64,000 nucleotides of DNA from Sepiola atlantica (taxonomy: Eukaryota > Mollusca > Cephalopoda > Sepiida > Sepiolidae). Of this stretch, positions 28,251-38,574 are shown piece after piece (position 1 is the first letter of the stretch; each line of letters opens with the position of its first letter). The stretch lies in assembly GCA_963556195.1 (NCBI GenBank), contig OY744535.1, forward strand, positions 87,553,949 to 87,617,948, given 5' to 3'. The notes beneath the pieces are model-generated. The model saw nothing but the letters and a program-made list of their open reading frames with translations. It was not told where the DNA came from and did no database searches. Made by a program: the position numbers and the translations under genes.

Positions 28251-28663
28251 GGTTAGTAATAGTTTTAAACGAGGGCATATTTTAATTATAGAAAGTGTTG
28301 TTGAGTGGGGAAGTTCCATAATAGCTGCTAATAGATTTATTGTTTAAATAACCCGTATGGATTTAATTCGCCTGTTAATTGTTTTTTCTGAATCCTAAGA
28401 GCAGTATGTTAACAATGGTATTAAGCCTTTCCTAAAGTAGTCGCTTGTATTTTGTCTGCTGACTTGAAAAACACGGAGTCTAATTTGACATTCTAAAGTA
28501 TTAACATCTGCAAGATTTTACGTTGTGACATTGTCGACATAAGCACAAATCGTTATTAATACATTATTGAATAGAGGCATTTTATCAGAAATTTTAAAGG
28601 GAGAGTGAGATTGGTTTTATGACTTACATTTCAAATAATGGAATCGGTGATGCCGAAATAGCT
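28246..28663 (-). other. internal leader of the gypsy-type element, gag and protease absent
   Basis: About 420 bp between the (TA)n tract and the 5' LTR. On - the bases after the LTR read AGCTATTTCGGCATCACC. There is no TGG start of a classical tRNA primer site, and no Gag or protease motif. Confidence 0.6.
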
Positions 28664-28918
28664 TGTAATAGTATGTTGTGAATTGTGTTCCTTTAACCGT
28701 GCAACGCGTTTTTCCTTCTTTTTCCTCCGTCTTCTCCCAACGTATCCGATCTTCGTGACGTTCTCTACTCGACTGCCCCCGATCCAAAAGACACCGCCTT
28801 TTATGTAGTTTTCTTGCTACACCTAATTTGCATAATGCAACCCTCTAAGTCTCGTAATTTAATGGGCGTGGGTTCGCGCTTCGGTGTTACGACTGTCTCC
28901 TTCCGAGCCGTCACTACA
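28664..28918 (-). repeat. 5' LTR of the gypsy-type element
   Basis: 255 bp, TG...CA ends on - (TGTAGTGACGG ... TACTATTACA), matching 25238-25491 with seven substitutions and one gap. Confidence 0.92.
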
Positions 28919-28923
28919 CATAT

Positions 28924-29197
28924 CACAAAGTTATTTACGGTTGTTATCGAAAAGAGGTGAAGAATACTAGACATCTGGTTAAGCTTGTCGTCACTCATAG
29001 TGAGAGGCGACTGATTTATGTTTTTAATGAGCAATAATATGTACACGACTGTTGCGATGATGTAAGATGATTAGCAACAATTTTCGAAATAGGCATAGCA
29101 TGCTGGAAATCTAGCGAGATACGTAGTTACTAAGACTACAAAGGAAAACTCCTTGTTAGTGTCATTGATTAATCATGAATAACAAGCCGCGCATCCG
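28924..29197. other. no feature seen
   Basis: Short flank between the LTR element and the MITE. Confidence 0.5.
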
Positions 29198-29732
29198 TGG
29201 TCCCCCTCTGTATGTGACGAGTTTAAAATGCAATAAATTTGGGCAATTTGGGGCATTTATGACCCCCCTTTGACCCACTGAGGGCGCGAACCAGAATGTT
29301 TCTGATGTCAAGGATGCTCATTTTATATCCAGAACATTTGCCTCTACATTTTGGCCAAGTTTCAGAAAAAATATTTTTGCCATTTATGGGGGCTTTTGCC
29401 CCCCTGGGGGTGCGAACCAGATATTTTTTTCTAATGTCAGCGATACTTAGTTCCTATTAGGAACAATTGCCTCTACATTTTGGCCAAGTTTCAAAGAAAT
29501 TGAATGGATGGATCAAACGGCAAAAAATGTCATTTTCTGCCATTTCGGGGCCTTTGACCCCCTGGGGGGCTAACCAGATTTTTTTTCAAAAATCGGAGAG
29601 TGTCACTTTCTTACCTGACAAAAGTTACAACTTCATGCCATCAATGGATAGTTGCGGAGAAAAATCCGGACGGACGGACGAACGGAAATGCCTCAAAACA
29701 TAGGTCTCCCGATTTTATAAATCGGGGGACCA
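29198..29732. mobile_element. MITE-like element with three internal repeats
   Basis: Ends are a perfect 9-bp inverted repeat, TGGTCCCCC at 29198 and GGGGGACCA at 29732. Inside are three diverged copies of a roughly 120-190-bp unit with the order GGGGC.TTTGACCCCC(T)GGGGG, then GCGAACCAG or CTAACCAG, then (in the first two copies) GCCTCTACATTTTGGCCAAG. The right end also has the palindrome CCCGATTTTATAAATCGGG and a GGAC/GGACGGACG run. No coding capacity. No target duplication is obvious. The autonomous partner is unknown. Confidence 0.72.
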
Positions 29733-30793
29733 ATTAGTGGGGTTTAATGCCCCAAGTGAGTAAATAATAATGATAGTCAATAATTCAGTAAAAATATATG
29801 ATTATATGCAGTACAGAATAGTTAACTTCTTATTTGATGTAAACTCCGTGAACTATGTAACAACAACTGACGGCATATATGAGTGAAATATTCAATTCCG
29901 ATTAAATGTTTGGTTAGCTCCGCATAAGTTCATGTAGTAACTTAATTAGTCTACTTACCGACAGCTCATGCTTTTGTCATACGAAATTGACAACAGGTGT
30001 TTATGAAACAAACAGTTTACAATCATATTTTAGGTAGGATTTTTTTGTGGGGGGGGGAATTCTTTCCACCATATTTGTTCAGTATAACAAGATCAGAAAA
30101 TTAAACTGTGTTGTATCATTAGAATTGTTTATTACGAACAATCAAATTAAACTTTTTAAATAATTGGAATGTTTTTTATCAGGAATGTCAAATACAAATG
30201 TGTGTTATGGGTGTTTTACTTTTTATGTAATTACTGGGGTTTAATGACCTTGTCACCTACTATTAGTGGTAACATACATTTAGTTAACTGTATTCACGAA
30301 ATGTTTACATACTAGTGTAATTAATAATTCGGCATATATTGGCTCCATAAAATCATGAAATAGCGTTTTTTTTTATAAACGCCGCTTGTCAATTTCCAAT
30401 TTAAAAACTGGAATCAATCGCAAAGTACAGTATTTCTATTTTACCGTTCACGTTCATGCAATTTCACGTAATGACATGTATAAGGAAGTGTATTTATGAT
30501 ATTATATTGCGTACTCGATGTATGTTGAATAAACTACATCGATGAGGTTTCGTCTCATCTTCCTTTAACTGTGTTTAGATAATACATGAACATTTATTTA
30601 TCTACATTTCATGTGGCTTCTCAATGTGCAATTGTATTTTTTAATGTCCGTTAGACATTTAATTCGATCGCACGAATTGATGTTATAGGGTTTCCAGATA
30701 AGCATGTTGTAATCGTTTTGGTTTTGAATACAAGTTGTAAACATATTTATTTATTATTTTTTACTTATTAGAGATCCACCATTTTTCCCGAGT
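29733..30793. other. AT-rich DNA, no gene seen
   Basis: A (G)9 run lies near 30050. No coding motif on either strand. Confidence 0.5.
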
Positions 30794-30926
<133 letters not shown>

Positions 30927-31142
30927 ATATTATTATTAATATTAGTAGTAGTAGTATTATTAGTATTATTGGTTCAGAATAGTCTCGACTCTTGGATGTT
31001 TTTAGTTGGCGTTTTCGTTTTTGAACATCAAGTCAATTCCCTTGACTGTAAAAATACAAGATGCACCTTAACGCTTTCGCTGTTTCTAATAGGTAAGTCT
31101 GTTACAGAATCGCAAATAAATTGTATCGTCAACTGTTTAAGC

Positions 31143-31203
31143 CATTATTATTATTAGTAGTAGTAGTAGTAGTAGTCGTAGCAGTATTAGTATTAGTAGT
31201 AGT
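31143..31203. repeat. (TAG)n microsatellite
   Basis: TAGTAGTAG with TTA and GTC variants. Confidence 0.88.
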
Positions 31204-31610
31204 GTTTGTTTTGTTTTTTGCCACCGAAAATTTCCTATGATGATTCAACGATCTTCTAAATACAACCATTTAAATGGCAGTACAAACTACAAATAAACAA
31301 TTAAATAAAACACCTAGTAGAAAAACACAAAAACCTCCTACAAACACTACATATAAATAATGAATTAAATAACACTAAATTAATTACCAGCAAATATATT
31401 TTCCGACAGGTACATTTTAGGAATGCACCGTTTTTTATCAATATAACGCACTTCCTCATTGTGTTTTGACCTGATTTATTACACTGACGAGTCCCTTAGG
31501 CACAGCCTTTTAAAAATATAAAAATGTCAACCCATCTAGATGAGACCGCGGTGAAATTCTGAAATATGTAACACATAGTTTTCAAATAAATTATTCATTT
31601 AAAGTTATGC

Positions 31611-31614
<4 letters not shown>
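31204..31614. other. no feature seen
   Basis: AT-rich sequence with no recognisable element. Confidence 0.5.

Positions 31615-31657
<43 letters not shown>
31615..31657. repeat. (TA)n tract near the left end of the palindrome
   Basis: About 43 bases of TA, 90 bp outside the left arm. Confidence 0.9.
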
Positions 31658-31660
<3 letters not shown>

Positions 31661-31746
31661 CATACATGTATTGTATTAGTTTCTGTAAATGTAAATCCGT
31701 ACAAACTCAAGTGTTTATAAAAAGTGCTCAATAACAAGTAGAGCTG

Positions 31747-32728
31747 TTTATAAGTATACATTTTTTTTATACAAACATTATTGGTTACATATGTGCATAC
31801 ATGTTTCGGTTGCACTTTCCCAGAAAGTCAACCTCATCAAACCAAGAATTTCAGAGAACTGGATGGATTTGAAGAATTTTCTCTCTTAAATAAATCTTTT
31901 TGGGGTTTAGTTATTTTTTATTTCTTATGAATTAGTATCGGATTACCTATTCCACTTGCTGACCTTTTTTGTTAGGGGTTGTCCTTTTTATTACTTTTTT
32001 ATGGCGTCTCCATCACCTTTTCTTTATTTTATTGCCCACTTTTTCTGGGTTTCTTTAAATTCTTTAACCTACCGAGTTTTACATTCTCGCTTCAGTATAA
32101 ATATCTTATCTATATATCAAGAGTCACACCTATATAAACAGACTCTAATAGATACTCAAATACAAACAAATAAACAGACATTGATATACATACACATCTA
32201 AACATGGACACACACACAGATTCACTATCAATCAAGCATATATTCAAAATACATACGTGCTTATACATATATTCTAGATGTAAAAAAAAAAAAAAAATTC
32301 GATACAAAAATTCATACGTCTACAAACACACACATATATACAACTATATGCACCTACACACGCATATCTATACCCACACATATATATACATATACACACA
32401 TATATATACATATATATATACATACATACACATACATATACACATACACATTCACATACATCTACATACACAAATCATACATGCGCATATTCGCAACACA
32501 GACATACACGCATACACGCATACACACATACATACACTTTTCGTATAAATAGTTCCTAAAAATACGTACATAGATACCTAGAATATATATAAAAACTAGA
32601 CTATGCAAATATAGAAACTACCCACAAATGTATACGTGTATATTCATAGTCAGATATACACACCACACACAACGTACATATACACACACATACACACACA
32701 CAAGTCCACATACACGCATATATATATA

Positions 32729-32770
<42 letters not shown>
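31747..32770 (-). repeat. left arm of a 2.9-kb imperfect palindrome
   Basis: This arm is the reverse complement of 33380-34642. Matched anchors from outside in: the ribozyme block 31781-31845 vs 34546-34610; AAATAAATCTTTTTGGGGTT (31888) vs its complement near 34490; GAGTCACACCTATA..AACAGACTCTAATAGATACTC (32120s) vs 34230-34275; GCATATTCGCAACACAGACA (32485) vs 33883; AAAACTAGACTATGCAAATA (32591) vs 33550. Both arms then end inward in a (TA)n tract. Much of the arm is CA-rich simple sequence. No coding domain found. Confidence 0.93.
31781..31845 (-). ncRNA. hammerhead ribozyme copy with a C3 mutation
   Basis: Read on -, it has the same layout as the copy at 34546-34610: stem I UUGGU/ACCAA, stem II GGUUG/CAACC (here extended by ACUUUC/GAAAGU, perfectly paired), GAA core, stem III ACAU/AUGU. 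The core box is UUGAUGA instead of CUGAUGA (base 31840). C3 is an essential core residue of hammerheads, so this copy is predicted inactive. Confidence 0.78.

Positions 32771-32772
<2 letters not shown>
32720..32772. repeat. (TA)n tract at the inner end of the left arm
   Basis: (TA)n with a TGCA break, mirrored by 33378-33432 on the other arm. Confidence 0.9.
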
Positions 32773-32777
<5 letters not shown>

Positions 32778-33375
32778 AGAATTAAATGTAATTGCATACG
32801 ATGTATCTTTATATTAAAACAATAGCAGGTATTAATGCAAGTAATTTGAACTGAGATAGATTGAAGCAATAATGAATGGTTTTGATTACTAACATATGGA
32901 TGTTTGTATACATGTTAATCTATTTCGATTGCATGCATGTGCATATTTGTATGCACATACACATATGTGTGTTCGTGGTCTGTGTACGTATATATAATGA
33001 CATTATATATTTATGTTATACGGGTAGACAGTATACTTGTATCTGTAATGGTGTATACATTTGGAATCGTATGGTTTAGGTATGTATGGGTATATATATT
33101 GGTGAGCATAAACGTGTGTGTATGTGTGCATACGTGGGTGTGTATAATTGGACTGAACTATATATGTATGTATGGGTATAGGTACTTCGACTGATATTTT
33201 ATATTGCAGCAAAAGGTGTATTTTCATGTCATTTTATTTGTATTTCGTTTTATTTGTATTTCGATTTTGATATTCATTTCTTGTGTACGTATACGTGAAT
33301 GAATACACAAATTTATATGCCTAGGTGTGTACTTAATGTATGTGTATGTATTTGTGTGCGTATGTGTATGTATGC

Positions 33376-33377
<2 letters not shown>
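32773..33377. other. spacer of the palindrome
   Basis: About 600 bp not shared between the arms. TG/TA-rich, with a small direct repeat TTTTATTTGTATTTCG near 33230-33262. No gene recognised. Confidence 0.6.
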
Positions 33378-33441
<64 letters not shown>

Positions 33442-33589
33442 GCATGTATGTGGACTTGTGCGTGTGTAGCTTTGTGTATGTGTGCGTTGTGGGTGGAGTG
33501 TATATCTGACTATGAATATACACGTATACATTTGTGGGTAGTTTCTATATTTGCATAGTCTAGTTTTTATATATATTCTAGGTATGTGC

Positions 33590-33815
33590 TTGTATATATT
33601 AATTTGTGTGCACTTTGTATAAGTATAGGTGTGTATGTATTTGTATTCGTATATATGTATAGGTGTGAACTGTCGGCGCCTGTGTATATGCGTGTGGATG
33701 CGTGTGTATGTATGTATGGGTATATGTATGTGGGTATATGTATATATGTATATGTGTATGTGTATATATATATATATATATGTCAGTGTATGTGTATGTA
33801 TTTATATGCGCATAT
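33590..33815. other. segment present only in the right arm
   Basis: TG/TA-rich sequence with no matching left-arm counterpart between the ACGTAC/GTACGT and CTAGAATATA/TATATTCTAG anchors. Either an insertion or expansion here, or a deletion in the left arm. Confidence 0.7.
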
Positions 33816-33953
33816 ATGTACGTATTTTTTAGGAACTATTTATACGAAAAGTGTATGTATGTGGGTATGCGTGTATGTCTGTGTTGCGAATATGCGCATG
33901 TATGATTTGTATATGTAGATGTATGTGTATGTGTATATGTATGTGTATGTATG

Positions 33954-33990
<37 letters not shown>

Positions 33991-34545
33991 GTGTGTATAT
34001 GTATATATATATATGTGGGTGTATAGATATGCGTGTGTAGGTGCATATAGTTGTATATATGTGTGTTTGTGTAGACGTATGAATTTTTGTATCGAATTTT
34101 TTTTTTTTTTTACATCTAGAATATATCTACAAGCACGTATGTATTTTGAATATATGCTTGATTGATAGTGGATCTGTGTGTGTCCATGTTTAGATGTGTA
34201 TGTATATCAATGTCTGTTTATTTGTTTGTATTTGAGTATCTATTAGAGTTTGTTTCTATAGGTGTGACTCTTGATATATAGATAAGATATTTATACTGAA
34301 GCGAGTTTGTAAAACTTGGTAGGTAAAACAGTTTAAAGAAACCCAGAAAGAAGTGGGCAATAATATAAAGAAAAGGTGATGAAGACGCGATAAAAAGTAA
34401 TAAAAAGGACAACCACTAACAAAAAAGGTCAGCAAGTGGAATAGGTAATCCGATACAAATTCATAAGAAATAGAAAATGATTAAACCCCAAAAAGATTTA
34501 TTTAGGAGGGAAAATTCTTCAAATCAATCCAGTTCTCTGAAATTC

Positions 34546-34610
34546 TTGGTCTGATGAGGTTGACATTCTGGGAAAGTGCAACCGAAACATGTATGCACAT
34601 ATGTAACCAA
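34546..34610 (+). ncRNA. type I hammerhead self-cleaving ribozyme, complete core
   Basis: All hammerhead parts can be placed: stem I UUGGU (34546-34550) with ACCAA (34606-34610); core box CUGAUGA (34551-34557); stem II GGUUG (34558-34562) with CAACC (34579-34583); GAA (34584-34586); stem III ACAU (34587-34590) with AUGU (34601-34604); cleavage-site base A at 34605 (a GUA triplet, allowed by the NUH rule). Stem I is the open stem, hence type I. Hammerheads of this type are known in the terminal repeats of Penelope-like elements and in retrozymes. Activity is predicted, not shown. Confidence 0.85.
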
Positions 34611-34639
34611 TAATGTTACTATAAATAAAAATGTATACT

Positions 34640-34642
<3 letters not shown>

Positions 34643-34735
<93 letters not shown>

Positions 34736-34777
34736 TATGTGTGTATATATATATATATATTTATATATATGTATATA

Positions 34778-34811
<34 letters not shown>

Positions 34812-34812
34812 G
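34643..34812. repeat. (TA)n tract abutting the right end of the palindrome
   Basis: Interrupted TA with TGTA and TTTA breaks, starting where the arm homology stops. Confidence 0.9.
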
Positions 34813-35505
34813 TAGTAAATATATATCTATAGATATTGAGCTAAGTAGAGGCGTCCATAACTCATTCTCGTATCAAATCATCGGACTAAATGTGCTGCCT
34901 TATTTTCTTGCGATTGACTTATGTATAATGAGTGTTTATCCACAACTGAACGTTATTTAACTTTTAAGGTGTATGCCTATTTCACGTTTACAATTTAATA
35001 TTTTTTAATATTTGTATAGTTTTCAATTTCTAGCTCCTCATTTAAACATACTTTACATGGCTCGTTTAAATATCTTCATGTAAAAAAACATCGTAATATC
35101 TTCCACCTCATTATGGACGAGCATCCACTGTTTTGAGGTCCCAGCTTTAGTTTGCTAGTGATATTTTTAATCAATGTGTTTTGGTATTCAACGTGCTTTT
35201 GTGGTGATATAACCTTGATTTAAAGCCAATTATGTTTCTCCTATGTTTTTTGTTCGTTTTTCATGTGGAAAAGAAAAGTAGAAAGTACACATTGTGTTTA
35301 CTGCCGGCAGTCTCGTAACTCTCGTATCACATAGGTTTCCTTTTGGTTCGAACATTCCATGAGAGATGCTTCTGGTCGGACTCTTTTAATTCCACAAATT
35401 TCTTAGCTGCTTACATCAAGTAGATTGATGCCTTGTCTGGAGCGATTTCTATGAAACAATATTGTGACTTAGTAAACGATGTATTTGCTTATACTATGTT
35501 ACGCA

Positions 35506-35506
<1 letters not shown>
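34813..35506. other. no gene seen
   Basis: AT-rich sequence with no element recognised. Confidence 0.5.

Positions 35507-35552
<46 letters not shown>
35507..35552. repeat. (TC)n microsatellite
   Basis: About 45 bases of TC just before the Tc1-like element. Confidence 0.9.
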
Positions 35553-35554
<2 letters not shown>

Positions 35555-35599
35555 CTCTCGCTGTGTATACATATATTGACATTTATGCTTCTCGCTTTT

Positions 35600-36942
35600 C
35601 TCGCTTAATTGCAGGTTTGTAAAAAAGCCCCAGAATCGGCGTTTGACTGCTACTGAAACGCAAAGGGTTGTAGCTGACCTTGCGGAAAGACTGACACTTC
35701 CTGATTAAGCAAAGGAACTGGAATGGGATAAGAGAACCTTGGTTTCTTTTGTGGAGAAGACTAACACAGCACCAAGGAAAGATAAGGGTACAAGAAGGAG
35801 CATTTCCCATCGTGATATGCGGAAAATACGCAGACAGATCATTAGGGGACCAAATGGCACTAGCGCCTCCATTTTTGCCAATGGTGGCATTGTTCCGATA
35901 TCCAGGGAGAGCAGATGCAGTGTCTTGAATGAGATGGCCAGGAACGTGAACCCCATTTCCAGGCCTTTCTTGAACAACCCCATAAGGAAAAACGCATTGC
36001 GTTGGCAGAAAAATACATGAAAACGAGCTTCCAACAGGTTCTATTAACAGATGAAGCAAGAGTCACACTTGATGGTCCGGATGGATAGGCTAAAGTTTGG
36101 AGTCTTACCGGTGCTGCAATCTCACATCGCGTTCGTGTCTAACAAAGTGGCGGGGGAGTTATGTTTTGGGCGGGTATCATAGGTGATAAATTAATTGAAA
36201 CTCACAAGCCAAGCATAGATATCGTTCTTAGATGAACATTTGTAACCTTGGCAGGACGATCTGCCTTTACTTTGTCTACGTCAACTGATTTTTATGCACG
36301 ACAATGCTCCATCTCATGCAGCAAAGGCTACAAATACCTTCCTCGCATCTCCGGGCATCAAGGGAGAAAGTCTCATGCCATAGCCGCCTTGTTCGCCTGA
36401 CTTAACCCCGATTGAGCAGCTCTGGTCAATTTTAAAGAGGAAGGTTTATGAAAGAGGACAACAATTTACATCAAAAGATGCCCTCTGGAAGAAGATTGTT
36501 GATGTTGCTAGTAGCATAACACTTTCCCCAATCAACAGATTGACTTCATCTGTTGATGGAAGACTGCAGTGGGTAATTTCAAGAGATGGGAGATTTGTTG
36601 ATAAATGATTCAGTTTTGTGGTGCATATTTGGTGATTGCTTCCTTACATTTCATTAATATTTGTACTTATGATTTAAATGATTAAAATAATTAAACCTGC
36701 TTAGTCAATTTTTATCACCTATGGACTGTATTTTAACAAACCTGCAATAAAGCGAGACACAGTAAAAATGGCTAACAAATACATACATGTCTATAACTTT
36801 AGAAATATGGTATAGATTTTCAAAATATGTTGGTGTCTTACCGACATAGAAGCACTCTTTCAGTGTGCAAACTTTTAAACTTGTGCGATTTACATTTTTG
36901 AGGTTATTAACAATATTATGATCTGCAATAAAGCGAGAAACA

Positions 36943-36945
<3 letters not shown>
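35600..36945 (+). mobile_element. Tc1-like DNA transposon, inactive
   Basis: A transposase relic (35628-36606) lies between inverted copies of a CTCGCTT(A/T)ATTGCAGG TTTGT motif: left at 35600-35620, right at about 36735-36757. A further right copy (CTGCAATAAAGCGAGA, 36923-36938) lies 180 bp further out and ends CACAG next to a (TA)n tract. Tc1/mariner elements integrate at TA, so insertion into or beside a TA repeat is plausible. The true outer ends are uncertain because there are two right-end copies. Confidence 0.8.
35628..36606 (+). pseudogene. Tc1-like transposase
   Basis: Frames alternate but the order is clear: an N-terminal helix-turn-helix region (RRLTATETQRVVADLAERL; DMRKIRRQI; about 35640-35840), KEKRIALAEKYM then LLTDEARVTL (first catalytic Asp, about 36045-36075), GGGVMFWAGIIGDKLIE (about 36150-36200), FMHDNAPSHAAKA (second Asp, about 36290-36330), PPCSPDLTPIEQLWSILKRK (third acidic residue, Glu; about 36383-36442), and the tail VDGRLQWVIS..GRFVDK ending at TGA 36606. 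The set of three catalytic acids is present, but several frameshifts and stops make it inactive. Confidence 0.9.

Positions 36946-36946
<1 letters not shown>

Positions 36947-37018
<72 letters not shown>
36947..37018. repeat. (TA)n tract at the right end of the Tc1-like element
   Basis: About 72 bases of TA one base past the outer terminal motif. Confidence 0.9.
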
Positions 37019-37023
<5 letters not shown>

Positions 37024-37671
37024 CTGGTGCAATCAGTCAATGTTAATTAACGAACGTTCGAATAATATTACATATCTTAACACACTGCATAAAATATAAA
37101 AAATGAAAAATACAGATTGAAACTGTCACCGGAAAAAAGAAGAACGGGAAGACGAGGAGAAAAAAAGAGGGGAAAACACTTAAATCCAATCTAAGGTCAT
37201 GTGTCAGCAAAATATATCGGGCAGTTTAGTTTATCGATCATTGTATGTTCACCATTCCACACTACATTAATGAACTCCACATCCTGCTCATTCTATACGA
37301 ACGTTTTCTCCATTTTCATCTATAACTATCATTTTGAAATAAGCTAGACAGAACAAATAGAAACAAGTGAAGTTAAAATATATGAGGGAAAGTTGGAAAT
37401 CACTTTTTATTTATACTTAGCATATATATCTCATCTAAATAGTTTAATAACATCTTAACTCCTATGATAATTAAGGTTATACTTACTAGTTTTGATAAAC
37501 ATATTACTGTATATTGAATAATATTAATATTTGTTTTAAATTGTAAGAATGTTATTTAATCTATTGCTAACCCTTTGAGTGATGTACTAAACTAACTTGT
37601 AACTATAAGTGTTTGAAGTATATTTTTTAATATACGTATCTCCTACAGATAAACAACTGTAATATTTGTAA
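37019..37671. other. no gene seen
   Basis: AT-rich sequence without a recognisable element. Confidence 0.5.
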
Positions 37672-37785
37672 TTAATTAATTATAATAATAATTAATTAAT
37701 TATTATTATTATTATAATTATTATTATTATTACTATTATTATCATTATTATTATTATCATTATTATTATCATCATTATTATTAAA
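37672..37785. repeat. (AATT)/(TTA)n microsatellite
   Basis: AATTAATTAATT grading into about 90 bases of TTA/ATC units. It directly precedes the first readable codons of the Penelope-like element and marks its 5' truncation. Confidence 0.88.
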
Positions 37786-37796
37786 TAGACAGCTCG

Positions 37797-38125
37797 ATAC
37801 CTTTCCTTGATACTCTTATAATTAAGTCCAACACCAAACTAGAATTTACGGTACACCGCAAAATCACTCACACAAATGACTACATACACTTCTACTCTCA
37901 CCACAATAGCAAGATCAAATCAGGTATAATTATAGGCTTCTTCCTACGCGCCTTTAGAATATGTAGCCCCCAATACATAGATGAAGAAATAAAATACATT
38001 TTTAATTCCTTAAAGACACTGCAATACCCCCCCCACATTTTATATTAAATGCTAAGAAGAAAGCCTTTCAAATATTATTCAGAAACAGCACACAAAAAAT
38101 CAAACTCCAAACACCTCTCTCATAG
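37797..38125 (+). pseudogene. Penelope-like RT C-terminal and linker region
   Basis: The reading opens with IPFLDTLIIKSNTKLEFTVH, followed by RKITHTNDYIHFYSHHNSKI and LRAFRICSPQYIDEEIKYIF. These are signature blocks between RT and GIY-YIG in Penelope-like elements (FLD, VxRKxTHT, SxHxxxxK, RA). A run of eight C at 38027-38034 shifts the frame, after which HFILNAKKKAFQ continues. A stop lies at 38123-38125. Confidence 0.83.
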
Positions 38126-38224
38126 ACAGACCCTTTCTCTTACCCACGCATTCCAATAACACATCCATATGAAACACGCTTAACAAACTAGGCATTCCAA
38201 CAGTACACACCACATAACAATCCA

Positions 38225-38568
38225 TAAAACAAACATTAACCACATCAAGAAACTTTTAAAAAAACCCACATCCCATGCCGGCTTACACACTGTCCCATGC
38301 AACAACTGCAATCAGATTTACGTGGGCGAAATACAACGTGAATTGAAAAAAAAGATTGGGTGGAAACAAAAGGCACATAAAAAACAATAACTCTCCCAGT
38401 GAACTTTTCTCCCATGCACTAGAGCACGATCATGCCTTCAAATTTGAAGAAGCCAAAATCACCAAATACATTCACAACAAAGCTCGGCGGAGACTTCTGG
38501 AAACTGCACTAATCACTGCCTCCAACACCATCAAGCAACGAAATGGCTTTATAATCTTTCGCCCTTAA
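38225..38568 (+). pseudogene. GIY-YIG endonuclease domain of the Penelope-like element
   Basis: Starts INHIKKLLKKPTSHA, then VPCNNCNQIYVGEIQ (a CxxC knuckle joined to the YVGE strand of the GIY-YIG core, about 38290-38335). After a frameshift near 38345 it continues KAHIKNNN in the other frame, then LFSHALEHDHAFKFEEAKI and KARRRLLETALI (His, Arg and catalytic Glu region) and ends NGFIIFRP with a stop at 38566-38568. GIY-YIG nicks the target DNA in these elements. Catalytic Tyr and Glu are visible, but the frame is broken. Confidence 0.85.
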
Positions 38569-38574
38569 TAAGCA

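Larger units (their letters stand above)
25238..28918 (-). mobile_element. Ty3/gypsy-type LTR retrotransposon, internally deleted
   Basis: The element is 3681 bp with two LTRs of 254 and 255 bp, a target duplication, a polypurine tract and a pol gene in the order RT, RNase H, integrase on -. Gag and protease are missing: the RT frame is preceded by a long (TA)n tract and then only about 420 bp to the 5' LTR. I count seven substitutions and one 1-base gap between the LTRs (about 97% identity), so this is the youngest LTR insertion visible here. Pol carries two in-frame amber codons and one frameshift. The pol order fits Ty3/gypsy; the lineage within it is not certain. Confidence 0.92.
25233..28923. 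repeat. 5-bp target-site duplication CATAT
   Basis: CATAT occurs at 25233-25237 directly before the left LTR and at 28919-28923 directly after the right LTR. A perfect 5-bp duplication is the expected mark of LTR-element integration. Confidence 0.88.
33378..34642 (+). repeat. right arm of the palindrome
   Basis: Reverse complement of 31747-32770 (anchors given for the left arm), including a matching (TA)n inner end at 33378-33432. It is longer because about 220 bp (roughly 33590-33815) have no counterpart in the left arm. There the left arm passes directly from the ACGTAC to the CTAGAATATA side. Confidence 0.93.

Noticed and set aside
32204..33918. Many Tyr/Cys/His/Val-rich frames on both strands in the palindrome
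   Set aside because: They come from CA/TG/TA simple sequence and mirror each other across the arms; no domain is present.
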